Below are positions 7,669 through 15,840 of a stretch of 62,188 nt of DNA, in pieces. Every line of letters starts with the position of its first letter. The first letter of the stretch is position 1. Source of the stretch: Alphaproteobacteria bacterium UBA6376 (GTDB lineage: Bacteria; Pseudomonadota; Alphaproteobacteria; Rs-D84); the NCBI GenBank assembly GCA_002437665.1, contig DJQW01000003.1:1-62188 (forward strand), given 5' to 3'. The notes beneath the pieces were generated by a model. The model worked only from the letters and a program-made list of their open reading frames with translations. It was not told where the DNA came from and searched no databases. Position numbers and translations under genes: made by a program.

Positions 7669-8110
7669 CGATAAAATTTATGCGTATTCAACCGCGTGCC
7701 TGAACGGCGCGGTTGCACATCGCCCAGATTACACAACAGTACCCCTGAAAACATTAAAACCCGCACAGGTTGAATTTATTGGTGGCCTGTGGCGTGTCCA
7801 GACACCGTGCGATTACAACGTACAAAATGTCCGTGGCAAGGATTTGATTATCGGTGCGCGCCTGCCACATCAGGAAAAGACGTTCTTTGAATATTACGAG
7901 GCCAGTTTGCTGGCATTTAATTGCTATGGCCCATTAAAGCCGTGCTTTGACAGCGTCGTTGCTAAATACACCACGGATAATGGCACATACTGGTCTTATG
8001 GTCGTAATATTTCTGATGCACGCGCATTCTTGGGAATTCGCCTGTATGATGAATATATGGACTTGATTCATTCAGTCGCGTGCCAGAAAACCGCCCAAAA
8101 GTCCAAATAA
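7622..8110 (+). CDS. Hypothetical protein overlapping obg
   Basis: This is a 162-residue protein with no recognised family. It starts inside obg (47-nt overlap) with a good GGAG ribosome binding site 11 nt before ATG, so the two are translationally coupled. There is no signal peptide or membrane segment. Its Cys are scattered (ACLNG, TPCDY, FNCYG, KPCFD, VACQK), and the sequence is rich in aromatic residues. Confidence 0.7.
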   Translation: MKIYKNPLATAFPTNDDKIYAYSTACLNGAVAHRPDYTTVPLKTLKPAQVEFIGGLWRVQTPCDYNVQNVRGKDLIIGARLPHQEKTFFEYYEASLLAFNCYGPLKPCFDSVVAKYTTDNGTYWSYGRNISDARAFLGIRLYDEYMDLIHSVACQKTAQKSK

Positions 8111-8197
8111 TTGCGTTTTTTGTGATTTGTTTGCTTTTATCTTTTTTTCTGATAAAATCCAAATGTCAAAAATGAAAGTAAAAAGGAGAAAGCAAAC

Positions 8198-8827
8198 ATG
8201 GCACAAGTATCATTAAAAGGTACACAAACAGAAAAGAACCTGTTGATTGCATTCGCAGGTGAATCACAGGCACGTAATCGCTATTCATTCTTTGCGTCCA
8301 AGGCCAAAGACGAAGGGTATCAGGCCATTGCCAAGATTTTCTTGGAAACAGCCGAACAGGAACGCGAACATGCATCACGTTTGTTCAAGTTTTTGGAAGG
8401 GGGCGATTTGGAAATCACAGCGTCTTTCCCAGCCGGAAAAATTGGCACAACCTTGGAAAACTTGCAGGCGGCGGCATTTGGTGAACACGAAGAAAACACC
8501 AACATGTACCCAAAATTCGCGCAAATCGCGGCCCAAGAAGGTTTCCCAGCAATCGCAGATGTATTGAAAAACATCGGTTATGCGGAACGTTATCATGAAT
8601 CCCGCTATCGTGCACTGATTGACGCGATTGAAAACGGCACACTGTTCAAACAGGATCATATCGTTATGTGGCGTTGCACAAACTGTGGTATGTGGCACAT
8701 TGGCACAGAAGCACCAAAGGTATGCCCAGCATGCCTGCACGCCCAAGGTTATTTCATCAGCGAGGGTACAATTTCCCGCTGTGACACGAACGAAGGATTC
8801 TGTGAATACACAAACATTGATGAATAA
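8198..8827 (+). CDS. rbr: Rubrerythrin
   Basis: This is a 209-residue peroxide-reducing iron protein. The N-terminal ferritin-like diiron domain shows GESQARNRYSFFA, ETAEQEREHA and IGYAERYHESRYRALI, which supply the Glu and His ligands. The C-terminal rubredoxin-like domain carries CTNCG and CPACL (about residues 160-177) for the electron-transfer Fe. Rubrerythrin detoxifies hydrogen peroxide in anaerobes and microaerophiles, so its presence suggests a low-oxygen habitat. It is a single gene with a strong AAAAAGGAGAAAG ribosome binding site, a GATAAAAT -10-like box near 8150 and its own terminator. Confidence 0.95.
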   Translation: MAQVSLKGTQTEKNLLIAFAGESQARNRYSFFASKAKDEGYQAIAKIFLETAEQEREHASRLFKFLEGGDLEITASFPAGKIGTTLENLQAAAFGEHEENTNMYPKFAQIAAQEGFPAIADVLKNIGYAERYHESRYRALIDAIENGTLFKQDHIVMWRCTNCGMWHIGTEAPKVCPACLHAQGYFISEGTISRCDTNEGFCEYTNIDE

Positions 8828-8852
8828 AAAACGCCCGTTTGGGCGTTTTTTA
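8826..8852 (+). terminator. Terminator of rubrerythrin
   Basis: A hairpin ACGCCCGTTTGGGCGT is followed by T6, directly after the stop codon. Confidence 0.85.
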
Positions 8853-8910
8853 TTCCCCGCCCGCGGAGGGGTGGCGCAAAGCACGGAAGGACATCACGTT
8901 CCAGAAACAC

Positions 8911-8941
8911 TGTCATTGCGAGTGAAACGAAGCAATCCAGT
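8911..8941 (+). repeat. Dispersed palindromic repeat, type B (copy 1)
   Basis: The core GTCATTGCGAG ... GCAATCCAG recurs many times at 55836-57466 on both strands. It is the only copy in the left half of the window and lies in the 200-nt gap between rubrerythrin and tRNA-Arg. Confidence 0.75.
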
Positions 8942-9021
8942 GAAAATAATGGGTGCGCCGAATGGTGCAATACTATTTGTATAAATGCAGTTGGTATTCA
9001 ATTCAATAAAACATAACCACC

Positions 9022-9049
9022 TTGCAATTTACTGATAAATATTTATAAT
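9022..9049 (+). promoter_or_regulatory. tRNA-Arg promoter
   Basis: TTGCAA, 16 nt, TATAAT, 11 nt before the tRNA. Confidence 0.75.
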
Positions 9050-9060
9050 AGTGCGCAAAT

Positions 9061-9137
9061 GCACCCGTGGCTCAACTGGATAGAGCATCGCCCTCCGAAG
9101 GCGGGGATTGCGCGTTCGAATCGCGCCGGGTGCGCCA
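9061..9137 (+). tRNA. tRNA-Arg(CCG)
   Basis: This is a 77-nt cloverleaf with encoded CCA. The acceptor stem is GCACCCG/CGGGTGC. The anticodon loop CTCCGAA lies in a CGCC/GGCG stem and gives anticodon CCG, reading CGG. The T arm is GCGCGTTCGAATCGCGC. Confidence 0.95.
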
Positions 9138-9170
9138 AGAAATACTGCCCTGAACAGGGGGACTTTGCGT

Positions 9171-9650
9171 ATGAAACGTTTTGCAATTTTTATTCTGCCA
9201 TTCGCGCTGGCCGCATGCAACAGCATGTACATCAAACCAAACACACTGGACACAAATCAGACCATTTACGCCACACGTGGCGGTTATGCAATGAAACGCA
9301 GTATCAAGGAACGTATGGAATCACGTGGTTATCACGTTGTTGTTGGACGGACAAAAACATCGAATGATTATTCTGGTGATGCATATGACATTGCGATTGA
9401 TAAAGACGAAGTTCCATCTGATGCGCGATATATTGTACGTGTTACCGAACGCCGCGAAACATTCAATCCATTCTGGTGTCCGCTGAACGGATTCTGGTGG
9501 TGGAACTTTAACGTATCTATCGCCGACCAGAAAACAGGCGAAGAATTGATGACGTGGCGCGGTCGCGGGTGCGAGAACAGTTCATTGCGCAAACTGGATG
9601 CCGCATTGGACAAACTGGAAATGACCGAACAACCGGTCGCCATGGAATAA
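9171..9650 (+). CDS. Small lipoprotein, hypothetical
   Basis: This is a 159-residue predicted lipoprotein. MKRFAIFILPFALAAC gives a lipobox LAAC with the modified Cys at residue 16. The mature part has a TRGGYAMKRSIKERMESRGYHVVVG segment and a Trp-rich stretch (FNPFWCPLNGFWWWNF) and ends in a helix. The frame is open to 9108, but the lipobox fixes the start at 9171. It lies 33 nt after tRNA-Arg and may be co-transcribed with it. Outer- or inner-membrane location cannot be decided; there is no Asp at +2 (Asn instead). Confidence 0.8.
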   Translation: MKRFAIFILPFALAACNSMYIKPNTLDTNQTIYATRGGYAMKRSIKERMESRGYHVVVGRTKTSNDYSGDAYDIAIDKDEVPSDARYIVRVTERRETFNPFWCPLNGFWWWNFNVSIADQKTGEELMTWRGRGCENSSLRKLDAALDKLEMTEQPVAME

Positions 9651-9657
9651 AAAAACA

Positions 9658-9686
9658 AGCCGCCAATTTGGCGGCTGTTTTCTTAT
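9658..9686. terminator. Terminator between lipoprotein and APH-like genes
   Basis: A hairpin AGCCGCC AATTT GGCGGCT with an A-rich left and T-rich right flank can serve both convergent genes. Confidence 0.8.
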
Positions 9687-10504
9687 TTTTGATTTTGACG
9701 CAGGCCCGCTTTCCACACTGCCCAACGGCCAAATTCATTGATTTTGCCGATGCGTTCCAAATGTTTGTGATCCAGTCCTTCGCCGGAGATGCTTTCGTAC
9801 ATATCAATCAATTCATTTGGATTATAGCCCAAACGTTCGTATTGGGTGGCCATAACGCCAAATGCATAGTTTTTATTGCTGATTGCAACGTCGTCCATAT
9901 CAATCAGACCGGCGTATTTGCCGTCTGGTGTGACGATAATGTTCTTTGGGGTGATGCCACAGTGGTACAGACCCAAACCATCTTTCTTGCCATGGTTCAT
10001 TACGCGTACCGCGCCGGCAAACAATGGGGCGGCCAATTTGCTGGTATTCATGGCGACGTCGTGTTGTGTTACCTGATGAATTTCTGCAAATTCTGTTTTT
10101 GGCAATTCTCGTACATCAATCTGTGACATTTTGATAAAATCTTCGATGATGTCGTGATAAACATTACGAACAATATTGCTTGGCAGACCGTCTTTGACGC
10201 TCTCGTACAATGTGCGCCCGCGTATCATCTGGTATGTTTCCATCCACGCCGCTTTGTACACATGCTGCTCCAAGTTCGGTACAGAAATGCCGTTCTTGCG
10301 CAACACTTTGTTAAACTGAATGTTTTTGAATACCATGTCAAAGTCGTTAAATTTGAACATGTATTTGTTATTTTCGTTGTCTTGGACGATAAATGTGCAG
10401 TGCCCATTACCCGGAACGCGTGGACGTTCAATTTTCATCGCGTATGGGATTATACTGCGAATTGCCTGAAAGTAGTATGTTGGAACATTACTGTTTTTGT
10501 TCAT
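9683..10504 (-). CDS. Aminoglycoside-phosphotransferase-fold (kinase-like) protein
   Basis: This is a 273-residue protein of the APH/choline-kinase fold. The catalytic-loop region reads GLYHCGITPKNIIV near residues 178-191, and the Mg-binding segment GLIDMDDV follows near 198. In the family the loop is HxDxxxxN; here it is HCGITPKN, so the catalytic Asp is replaced by Gly while Asn and the later Asp are kept. No Gly-rich loop is obvious (VPGNGHCTFIVQDNENNKYMFKF may take its place). It may be a pseudokinase or use another residue. TTGACT-16-TAAAAT lies upstream, with an AAAAGGACA ribosome binding site. Confidence 0.75.
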   Translation of the reverse strand: MNKNSNVPTYYFQAIRSIIPYAMKIERPRVPGNGHCTFIVQDNENNKYMFKFNDFDMVFKNIQFNKVLRKNGISVPNLEQHVYKAAWMETYQMIRGRTLYESVKDGLPSNIVRNVYHDIIEDFIKMSQIDVRELPKTEFAEIHQVTQHDVAMNTSKLAAPLFAGAVRVMNHGKKDGLGLYHCGITPKNIIVTPDGKYAGLIDMDDVAISNKNYAFGVMATQYERLGYNPNELIDMYESISGEGLDHKHLERIGKINEFGRWAVWKAGLRQNQK

Positions 10505-10583
10505 ATATTTTGTCCTTTTAGATTGTTGTCAAATATATTTTATGTCAATTTTTGTAAAAGTCAAGAGGTGGGGAATAAATACC

Positions 10584-11664
10584 TTAGTCGCGCGCCAATG
10601 CGGCCAACATAAAATCGTCCAAATCCCCATCCAACACGGCGGCGGAATCTGTCTTTTCAACGCCGGTGCGCACGTCTTTGACCAACTGATATGGATAGAG
10701 GACGTAATTTCTAATCTGGCTGCCCCATTCAATCTTTTTCTGGGCGGCCTTGGCGGCATTTTCTTCGGCGGCACGCTTTTGCAATTCCAATTCATACAGG
10801 CGTGAACGCAACATCTTCATTGCCATATCTTTGTTTTGAAACTGGCTGCGCTCGTTCTGGCACGTAACAACAATACCTGTCGGAATATGGGTGATACGAA
10901 CCGCACTGTCTGTCTTGTTTACGTGCTGGCCACCTGCGCCAGATGAACGATATGTATCAATGCGCAAATCTTTGTCATTGATTTTGATTTCAATACTGTC
11001 GTCCACGTCGGGCCACACGTCCACAGACGCAAAACTGGTCTGGCGTTTGCCATTGGCGTTAAACGGCGAAATACGAACCAGACGGTGTACACCAATTTCG
11101 TTTTTCAGCCACCCATACGCGCGGTCGCCACTGATACGATATGTGATGTTTTTGATGCCGGCGGTGTCGCCTTCGTGTTCTTCGATAACCTCGGTTACAA
11201 ATCCGTGGCGTTCCGCCCATCGTGCATACATACGTGACAGCATTTGTGCCCAATCTTGGGCCTCTGTCCCGCCTGCGCCCGCCTGAATAAATAAAAATGC
11301 GCCATCTTTGTCGGCTGGCTCACGAAACAGGGTAATGAATTTTGCGCGGTGCGCGGCATCGCCCAGTTTTTCAATCGCGGCCAAAACATCGGCATCTTCG
11401 GGGGCCATCTCGTACAAATCAACCAGATTATTATAATCGGATTCCAGTGTCTGTAATTCAGACAGTGATTTTTCCAGACCGGATTTCTTTTGCAACAGGG
11501 CACGCGCCGCATCGGGAGTGTCCCATAAATCCGGCTTGTTCGTCTGTTCGTTTAATTCGGCAATTTCAGATTCCAGTTTGGCTGGGTCAAAGAAACCCCC
11601 TGACGGCAGAAATGTCGTCGCGGATTTGTGTCAAAGTTTCATTTGGTATCAACATGCAACGCAT
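10584..11664 (-). CDS. prfB: Peptide chain release factor 2, with programmed +1 frameshift
   Basis: RF2 ends translation at UGA and UAA. The main frame (10584-11495 and its upstream extension) holds the SPF-type codon-recognition tripeptide in RISPFNANG and the catalytic SSGAGGQHVNK. The first 24 codons are in another frame: MRCMLIPNETLTQ... reaches AVRGFL then TGA at 11589-11587. The site AGGGGG TTT CTT TGA C matches the classic RF2 autoregulatory shift, with an internal Shine-Dalgarno, slippery CTT and stop TGA. A +1 shift gives a 359-residue protein. The start is 11664 or 11655; there is no clear ribosome binding site. Confidence 0.95.
11587..11601 (-). promoter_or_regulatory. RF2 programmed +1 frameshift site
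   Basis: On the minus strand AGGGGG-TTT-CTT-TGA-C comprises an internal Shine-Dalgarno, a slippery CUU and an in-frame UGA. Low RF2 slows termination and promotes the shift, so the factor regulates itself. The element implies UGA is a real stop in this organism. Confidence 0.93.
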
Positions 11665-11772
11665 AGTATCAATTTATTTGTTCAAATCAATATTTTTCTG
11701 GCAGGGGACACAAATGAACGTTTGCGTTTTTTCGTCGATTATGTTAAAATTTTCGTAACGAGAGGGATTTTA

Positions 11773-13017
11773 ATGAAAAACATTTTCGGTATATTTGCCT
11801 CGTTGGGGCTGATTTTCTGCGGTTTTGATGCGTATGCGGTGTCGGCGGGCACAACGGCAACCAATTCTGGTTCTGCACGTTATGTGTCGGTAAATACTGC
11901 AACAACCAGTGGCGGTCGTGGCAACGCGGGGTTGGCGAATGCATACAAGACGAACCAGCGAAACACGTATTTTATGGTAAATCAACCCGATGTGGATTCG
12001 GCATGCCGTGAAAAAATCTATAAATGCTTGTCTGATTATTGTGGCGATGTAACGGTTGTCCCCGGCCAGCGTCAATCAAAATGCCAATATGCAACCGAAA
12101 GTGAACTGTACAACTATGCACTGTTGTGTTTACAGAAAGATACGTCAGTATTATTGCCCCAGTATAACACAAACACACGTACGGGCGGGGCGGGTATGAA
12201 TACCGCGGCGCGTCTGTGTCCGGCATATGTACAACAGGAATTGATGTCATACCTGTCTATGTCAAATATGGCGACCCAGTTGTCAAAATCGCATTCTGAC
12301 CTGTGTCTGCAACGTCGTCAGGAATTAGAGGCCGCAATGGCGTGCCATTCGGTTGCGTTGGCGTATGGTAATGAAACAACCAGTATGCTGACCACACAAC
12401 TGACCGATTACTGTGGCGCGGGCGTCCCAGGGGGCAGTGCGGAAATGGTAACACGTTTTGCCAATGCCGGTAACGTTGGCGCAAACATTTGGGGTTGGGC
12501 TGAAAAAATCGTCAGCTTGGATTTGAACAAAAAGGGCTCTGAGTGGCAGGCGGCGGTTGATTCCGTCTTGGCGGGCTATACAAATCGTATGAACTTGGCG
12601 TGCGGCGATGATATGACAATCAATACGTCGGGTACGTCCGGCACATCAAACCAGCCAACGGCATTGCAAACAGCGGCGGCATTGGCGGTTGGTGTTGCGT
12701 TCCCATCCACCGATACGAACATTGAAAATCCATATGGTGACCAATCGATTTATATGGAGGTTACATCGTCCCATACACTGGAAAACTATGCCACTGCGTC
12801 ACAGGTTGTTCAGGCGGGGTTGTCTAATTCTGCGCTGACCCAAAATGCGTTCTTGTCATCGTCCCAGATGGACAATATGCAGACCGCATACAAGCGTGGG
12901 ACAAAGGTATTTATTATTCGTGACAGTGGCCGTTGCTTTATTGTGCCGGTTGCAACATTGACGTCCACCGAAACAACAATGGTGGCACAAATGTTCGCAA
13001 ATTGTGTCAGCCAGTAA
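11773..13017 (+). CDS. Cys-rich secreted protein
   Basis: This is a 414-residue exported protein. MKNIFGIFASLGLIFCGFDAYA is a Sec signal peptide cut after AYA. It is followed by a Ser/Thr/Gly-rich linker and a Cys-containing domain (ACREKIYKCLSDYCGDV, CQYATESELYNYALLCLQK, LCLQRRQELEAAMACHS). The pattern C-x4-5-Y-x-C-x3-4-Y/F-C also occurs in the 842-residue protein at 44471-46999, suggesting one family. The C-terminus has a second globular part with FIIRDSGRCFIVPVATL. The ribosome binding site is GAGAGGGA. It was started at 11773 because the signal peptide begins there, although the frame is open to 11518. Function is unknown; envelope or surface is likely. Confidence 0.82.
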   Translation: MKNIFGIFASLGLIFCGFDAYAVSAGTTATNSGSARYVSVNTATTSGGRGNAGLANAYKTNQRNTYFMVNQPDVDSACREKIYKCLSDYCGDVTVVPGQRQSKCQYATESELYNYALLCLQKDTSVLLPQYNTNTRTGGAGMNTAARLCPAYVQQELMSYLSMSNMATQLSKSHSDLCLQRRQELEAAMACHSVALAYGNETTSMLTTQLTDYCGAGVPGGSAEMVTRFANAGNVGANIWGWAEKIVSLDLNKKGSEWQAAVDSVLAGYTNRMNLACGDDMTINTSGTSGTSNQPTALQTAAALAVGVAFPSTDTNIENPYGDQSIYMEVTSSHTLENYATASQVVQAGLSNSALTQNAFLSSSQMDNMQTAYKRGTKVFIIRDSGRCFIVPVATLTSTETTMVAQMFANCVSQ

Positions 13018-13038
13018 AGTGCGCCGCACACATAAAAT

Positions 13039-13064
13039 TAAACCGCCTTTTGGCGGTTTTTTCC
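13039..13064 (+). terminator. Terminator of the Cys-rich gene
   Basis: AACCGCC TTTT GGCGGTT followed by T6, 24 nt after the stop. Confidence 0.85.
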
Positions 13065-13076
13065 TTGTGTTATTTC

Positions 13077-13105
13077 TTGAATGCGGGTGTGAATTTTGAT
13101 ATAAT
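13077..13105 (+). promoter_or_regulatory. Leaderless-type promoter of the amidase gene
   Basis: TTGAAT, 17 nt, TATAAT; the -10 box ends only 7 nt before the amidase ATG, so transcription would start at or next to the start codon and no ribosome binding site fits between. Confidence 0.65.
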
Positions 13106-13112
13106 TTTACGC

Positions 13113-14297
13113 ATGAAAATATCAAGACGTAATCTGTTAAAAGTCAGTTTTTTTGCGGTAACAGCGGTTGCTTGTATGCCGCGTGTGGCGTTTGCTGCGC
13201 GCAATTCGGTTAAATCATTGCGCACGGGCGCGCAACCCAATGGAAAAACGCGATTGGTCATCGAAACCGCATCGCGACCGACATATTCACTGGCGTACCC
13301 ACAAAATCAACTGGTTGTGAATTTGGCGAATACAACGGTAAATACCGATGCACCCAAAAAACTGGCGTCGGGCACGCTGGCAAAATCCATTGCACAGGTG
13401 CAAAATGGTGACAGTGCACAAATCGTCGTGAATCTGACGCGGCCAATCGCCGAAATTGCCAAATCACAGGTTATGATTTTGTCGCCAAATGGCGATAATG
13501 ATTATCGTTTGGTCTTGGATTTTGTTGCGGGCACGGCCAGTACCACATCGGTCGCCGCGACAACATCAGCCGTTTCAACGAAAACCGCATCGCCCAAGGC
13601 ACAATCAACCACCCCCGCGGGCAAATACGTAATTGTAATTGATGCCGGCCACGGTGGTAAAGACCCCGGTTGCATCGGTAAAAACGGTACAAAGGAAAAA
13701 ACGGTCGTCCTGTCGGTGGCACGCAAGTTGCGCAACAAATTGAACGACGCTGGATTCAAAACATACCTGACGCGCAGTGACGATACATACCTGAAATTGG
13801 CGGAACGTGCCGCCATTGGTGAACGGCGCAAGGCGGACTTGTTCATATCGCTGCACGCCAATGCGAACCCCAGCCGCGCGATGAAGGGATTTTCAGTTTA
13901 TACTTTGTCTGAAAAGGCATCGGACGAAGAGGCCAAAAAATTGGCAGAGGCCGAAAATGCCGCTGACAAGATTGGGGTAGAGGGATTTACTGATTTCGAA
14001 CCAAATATTCGCAGTGCGTTGTCCGCATTACAGCAACACGCGGTTGCCGAAATGTCCGAAGAATACGCAAACGGGGCATCGCGCGCATTTCGTAATGCGA
14101 AAATTGAACAGCAACGCGGGCCTGACGTTCGCCATGCGCCATTTGCGGTATTGCGCTCAACTGTTCCAGGGGCACTGATTGAATTAGGACATTTGTCCAA
14201 CGCAGGCGAAGAAAAACTGTTAAAGTCCGATGCACACCAAAACAAACTGGTTGCAGCAATCGTTAAATCCGTAAAGAACTATAATTTTGATGTCTAA
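13113..14297 (+). CDS. amiC: Tat-exported N-acetylmuramoyl-L-alanine amidase (AmiC type)
   Basis: This is a 394-residue cell-wall hydrolase that splits septal peptidoglycan between MurNAc and the peptide. The N-terminus MKISRRNLLKVSFFAV has a twin-arginine motif and a signal peptide ending AFA, as E. coli AmiC has. Residues about 30-140 form an AMIN-like beta domain. Amidase_3 follows from IDAGHGGKDPG (near 176, first Zn His) through SLHANANP to GALIELGHLSN (catalytic Glu). The segment SALQQHAVAEMSEEYANGAS fits the autoinhibitory helix. It overlaps the next small gene by 8 nt. The gene symbol is by function, not by orthology proof. Confidence 0.92.
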   Translation: MKISRRNLLKVSFFAVTAVACMPRVAFAARNSVKSLRTGAQPNGKTRLVIETASRPTYSLAYPQNQLVVNLANTTVNTDAPKKLASGTLAKSIAQVQNGDSAQIVVNLTRPIAEIAKSQVMILSPNGDNDYRLVLDFVAGTASTTSVAATTSAVSTKTASPKAQSTTPAGKYVIVIDAGHGGKDPGCIGKNGTKEKTVVLSVARKLRNKLNDAGFKTYLTRSDDTYLKLAERAAIGERRKADLFISLHANANPSRAMKGFSVYTLSEKASDEEAKKLAEAENAADKIGVEGFTDFEPNIRSALSALQQHAVAEMSEEYANGASRAFRNAKIEQQRGPDVRHAPFAVLRSTVPGALIELGHLSNAGEEKLLKSDAHQNKLVAAIVKSVKNYNFDV

Positions 14298-14496
14298 GTA
14301 CGAACCATTATGGGTATATTTATCAAAACGTCATGATGCGCGCCTTACGCTGACTTTTAATCAAATTGCCGAAATTACGGGATTCAAATTTGACCATGCG
14401 TTTTTGACATTCAAACGCGAATTGCCGACATATGGGTGGCAATTTGAAAAATTATCACTGAAAAATCAGACCGTATCATTTGTCCGTATCCAATAG
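14290..14496 (+). CDS. Small protein, DUF7662-like
   Basis: This is a 68-residue protein starting MSKYEPLWVYLSKR. It has the pattern Y-x-P-L-x-x-Y-L ... LTFNQIAEITGF ... GWQFEKLSLKNQTVSFVRI, which I associate with the small DUF7662-type domain. Its ATG overlaps the amidase stop region, so it is coupled to it. The cytosolic role is unknown. Confidence 0.7.
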   Translation: MSKYEPLWVYLSKRHDARLTLTFNQIAEITGFKFDHAFLTFKRELPTYGWQFEKLSLKNQTVSFVRIQ

Positions 14497-14507
14497 AATA
14501 TAAACAC

Positions 14508-14535
14508 TTGCAAAACAAAACAAAATCTGTATAAT
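14508..14535 (+). promoter_or_regulatory. tRNA-Ser promoter
   Basis: TTGCAA, 16 nt, TATAAT, 12 nt before the tRNA. Confidence 0.75.
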
Positions 14536-14547
14536 ACCGACCATTGC

Positions 14548-14637
14548 GGAGAAGTGGCAGAGTGGTCGAATGCGCGCGACTCGAAATCGTGTATACGGGC
14601 AACCGTATCAAGGGTTCGAATCCCTTCTTCTCCGCCA
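14548..14637 (+). tRNA. tRNA-Ser(CGA)
   Basis: This is a 90-nt class II tRNA with encoded CCA. The acceptor stem is GGAGAAG/CTTCTCC and the discriminator is G. The anticodon loop CTCGAAA gives anticodon CGA, reading UCG. The long variable arm is GTATACGGGCAACCGTATC. Confidence 0.95.
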
Positions 14638-14653
14638 GAATTATTAAATTCCC

Positions 14654-14995
14654 ATGAAAACATTTAATGAACAGGTTTATGACGTTGTTGCACGTATCCC
14701 GTCGGGACGCGTGGCGACATTTGGTCAAATTGCGGCAATGATTGGCCGCCCGCGTATGGCGCGATTTGTGGGCTACGCATCAAACAATAAAAACAGTTGG
14801 CATCTGCCGTGGCATCGCGTTGTATTCAAAGACGGCAGTTTGTGTGGTGGTTTTGCCGAAGAACAGTATAAATCCCTGCGTGCCGAAGGGGTAAAATTCA
14901 CCCCCGACCGGCACGTCATAATGGAACAATACCAATGGAATCCTGACCGCGATGGTGCCCCATTGGACATTCGCGATTTTCCGTTGGTGTTCTAG
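14654..14995 (+). CDS. Alkyltransferase-like protein (ATL)
   Basis: This is a 113-residue protein with the DNA-binding fold of O6-alkylguanine-DNA methyltransferases (VYDVVARIPSGRVATFGQIAAMIG). The active-site PCHR motif is LPWHRVV here, with Trp at position 53 in place of the Cys. Such ATL proteins (E. coli YbaZ has PWHR) cannot remove alkyl groups; they bind O6-alkylguanine and hand it to nucleotide excision repair. Length and motif fit a true ATL rather than a damaged MGMT. It begins 16 nt after tRNA-Ser, so it may be co-transcribed, and overlaps the convergent peroxiredoxin by 4 nt. Confidence 0.87.
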   Translation: MKTFNEQVYDVVARIPSGRVATFGQIAAMIGRPRMARFVGYASNNKNSWHLPWHRVVFKDGSLCGGFAEEQYKSLRAEGVKFTPDRHVIMEQYQWNPDRDGAPLDIRDFPLVF

Positions 14996-15687
14996 TTCTT
15001 TTGTTTTGGTAATTTACGGAACGTCAAGAACCACGCCTGTACATCCAGACCGCGATTGCGGTTATTTAACCGCGCATCCATTTGCGCCGTTGTGGCGGGT
15101 GCGGGCGCAACCACATCATCGTTTGGAATCCAATTTGCAGGCGTTGAAACGTGATATTTGTCCGACGTCTGTAATGCAATCAGCGCGCGTCGTATTTCGT
15201 CCATATTACGCCCAACCGACGCAGGGTAATACAAAATCAATCTGATTATACCATTTGGGTCAATAATGAATACCGCACGTACTGTCGCCGTATCAGACGC
15301 GTGTGGGTGAATCATACCATATTTGCGTGCGACAGCCATCGTCATATCATCAATAATCGGGAATGTAATGTGAATATCATGCAAATCCCCGAATTTCAGG
15401 TGGCGAATGGCCTCTATCCACGCCAAATGTCCCGTCAGTGTACCGACCGACAGACCGATAATTTCTGTGTTCAGTTTATGAAAATCATCAATCATTGATT
15501 GGAATGTCATAAATTCAGTTGTGCAAATCGGTGTAAAATCCGACGGGTGTGAAAATAAAATCACCCATTTGCCGGCATAATCATCTGGGAAAATCACCGT
15601 GCCGTTTGTCGTGCGCGCGGTAAATGCAGGCGCATTGTCACCAATCAGTGGCATTGGTTTTGCGCAATTATCTGTAAATTCATACAT
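14992..15687 (-). CDS. Peroxiredoxin, Prx6/AhpC type
   Basis: This is a 231-residue thiol peroxidase. The peroxidatic Cys is at residue 55 in HPSDFTPICTTEF. The only other Cys is Cys8, and no conserved resolving Cys follows, so a 1-Cys (Prx6-like) mechanism is likely. The C-terminal YHVSTPANWIPNDDVV is typical of the long Prx6 and archaeal type. It reduces hydrogen peroxide and organic peroxides in the cytoplasm. A GGAGGCG ribosome binding site precedes the ATG. With rubrerythrin it forms the oxidative-stress set seen here. Confidence 0.92.
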   Translation of the reverse strand: MYEFTDNCAKPMPLIGDNAPAFTARTTNGTVIFPDDYAGKWVILFSHPSDFTPICTTEFMTFQSMIDDFHKLNTEIIGLSVGTLTGHLAWIEAIRHLKFGDLHDIHITFPIIDDMTMAVARKYGMIHPHASDTATVRAVFIIDPNGIIRLILYYPASVGRNMDEIRRALIALQTSDKYHVSTPANWIPNDDVVAPAPATTAQMDARLNNRNRGLDVQAWFLTFRKLPKQKN

Positions 15688-15840
15688 CGTCGCCTCCGTT
15701 TTTTATAGCAATAAAAATACCACGAAACAGGCATTTGACGCACCAAGAACGTTTTCACATGCAGAAAAAACTTTACTCTTGATAAAATGTGCTATGATAT
15801 AAATAATATGCAACACACCAGAAGGAAAAAAGGAAGAGTT

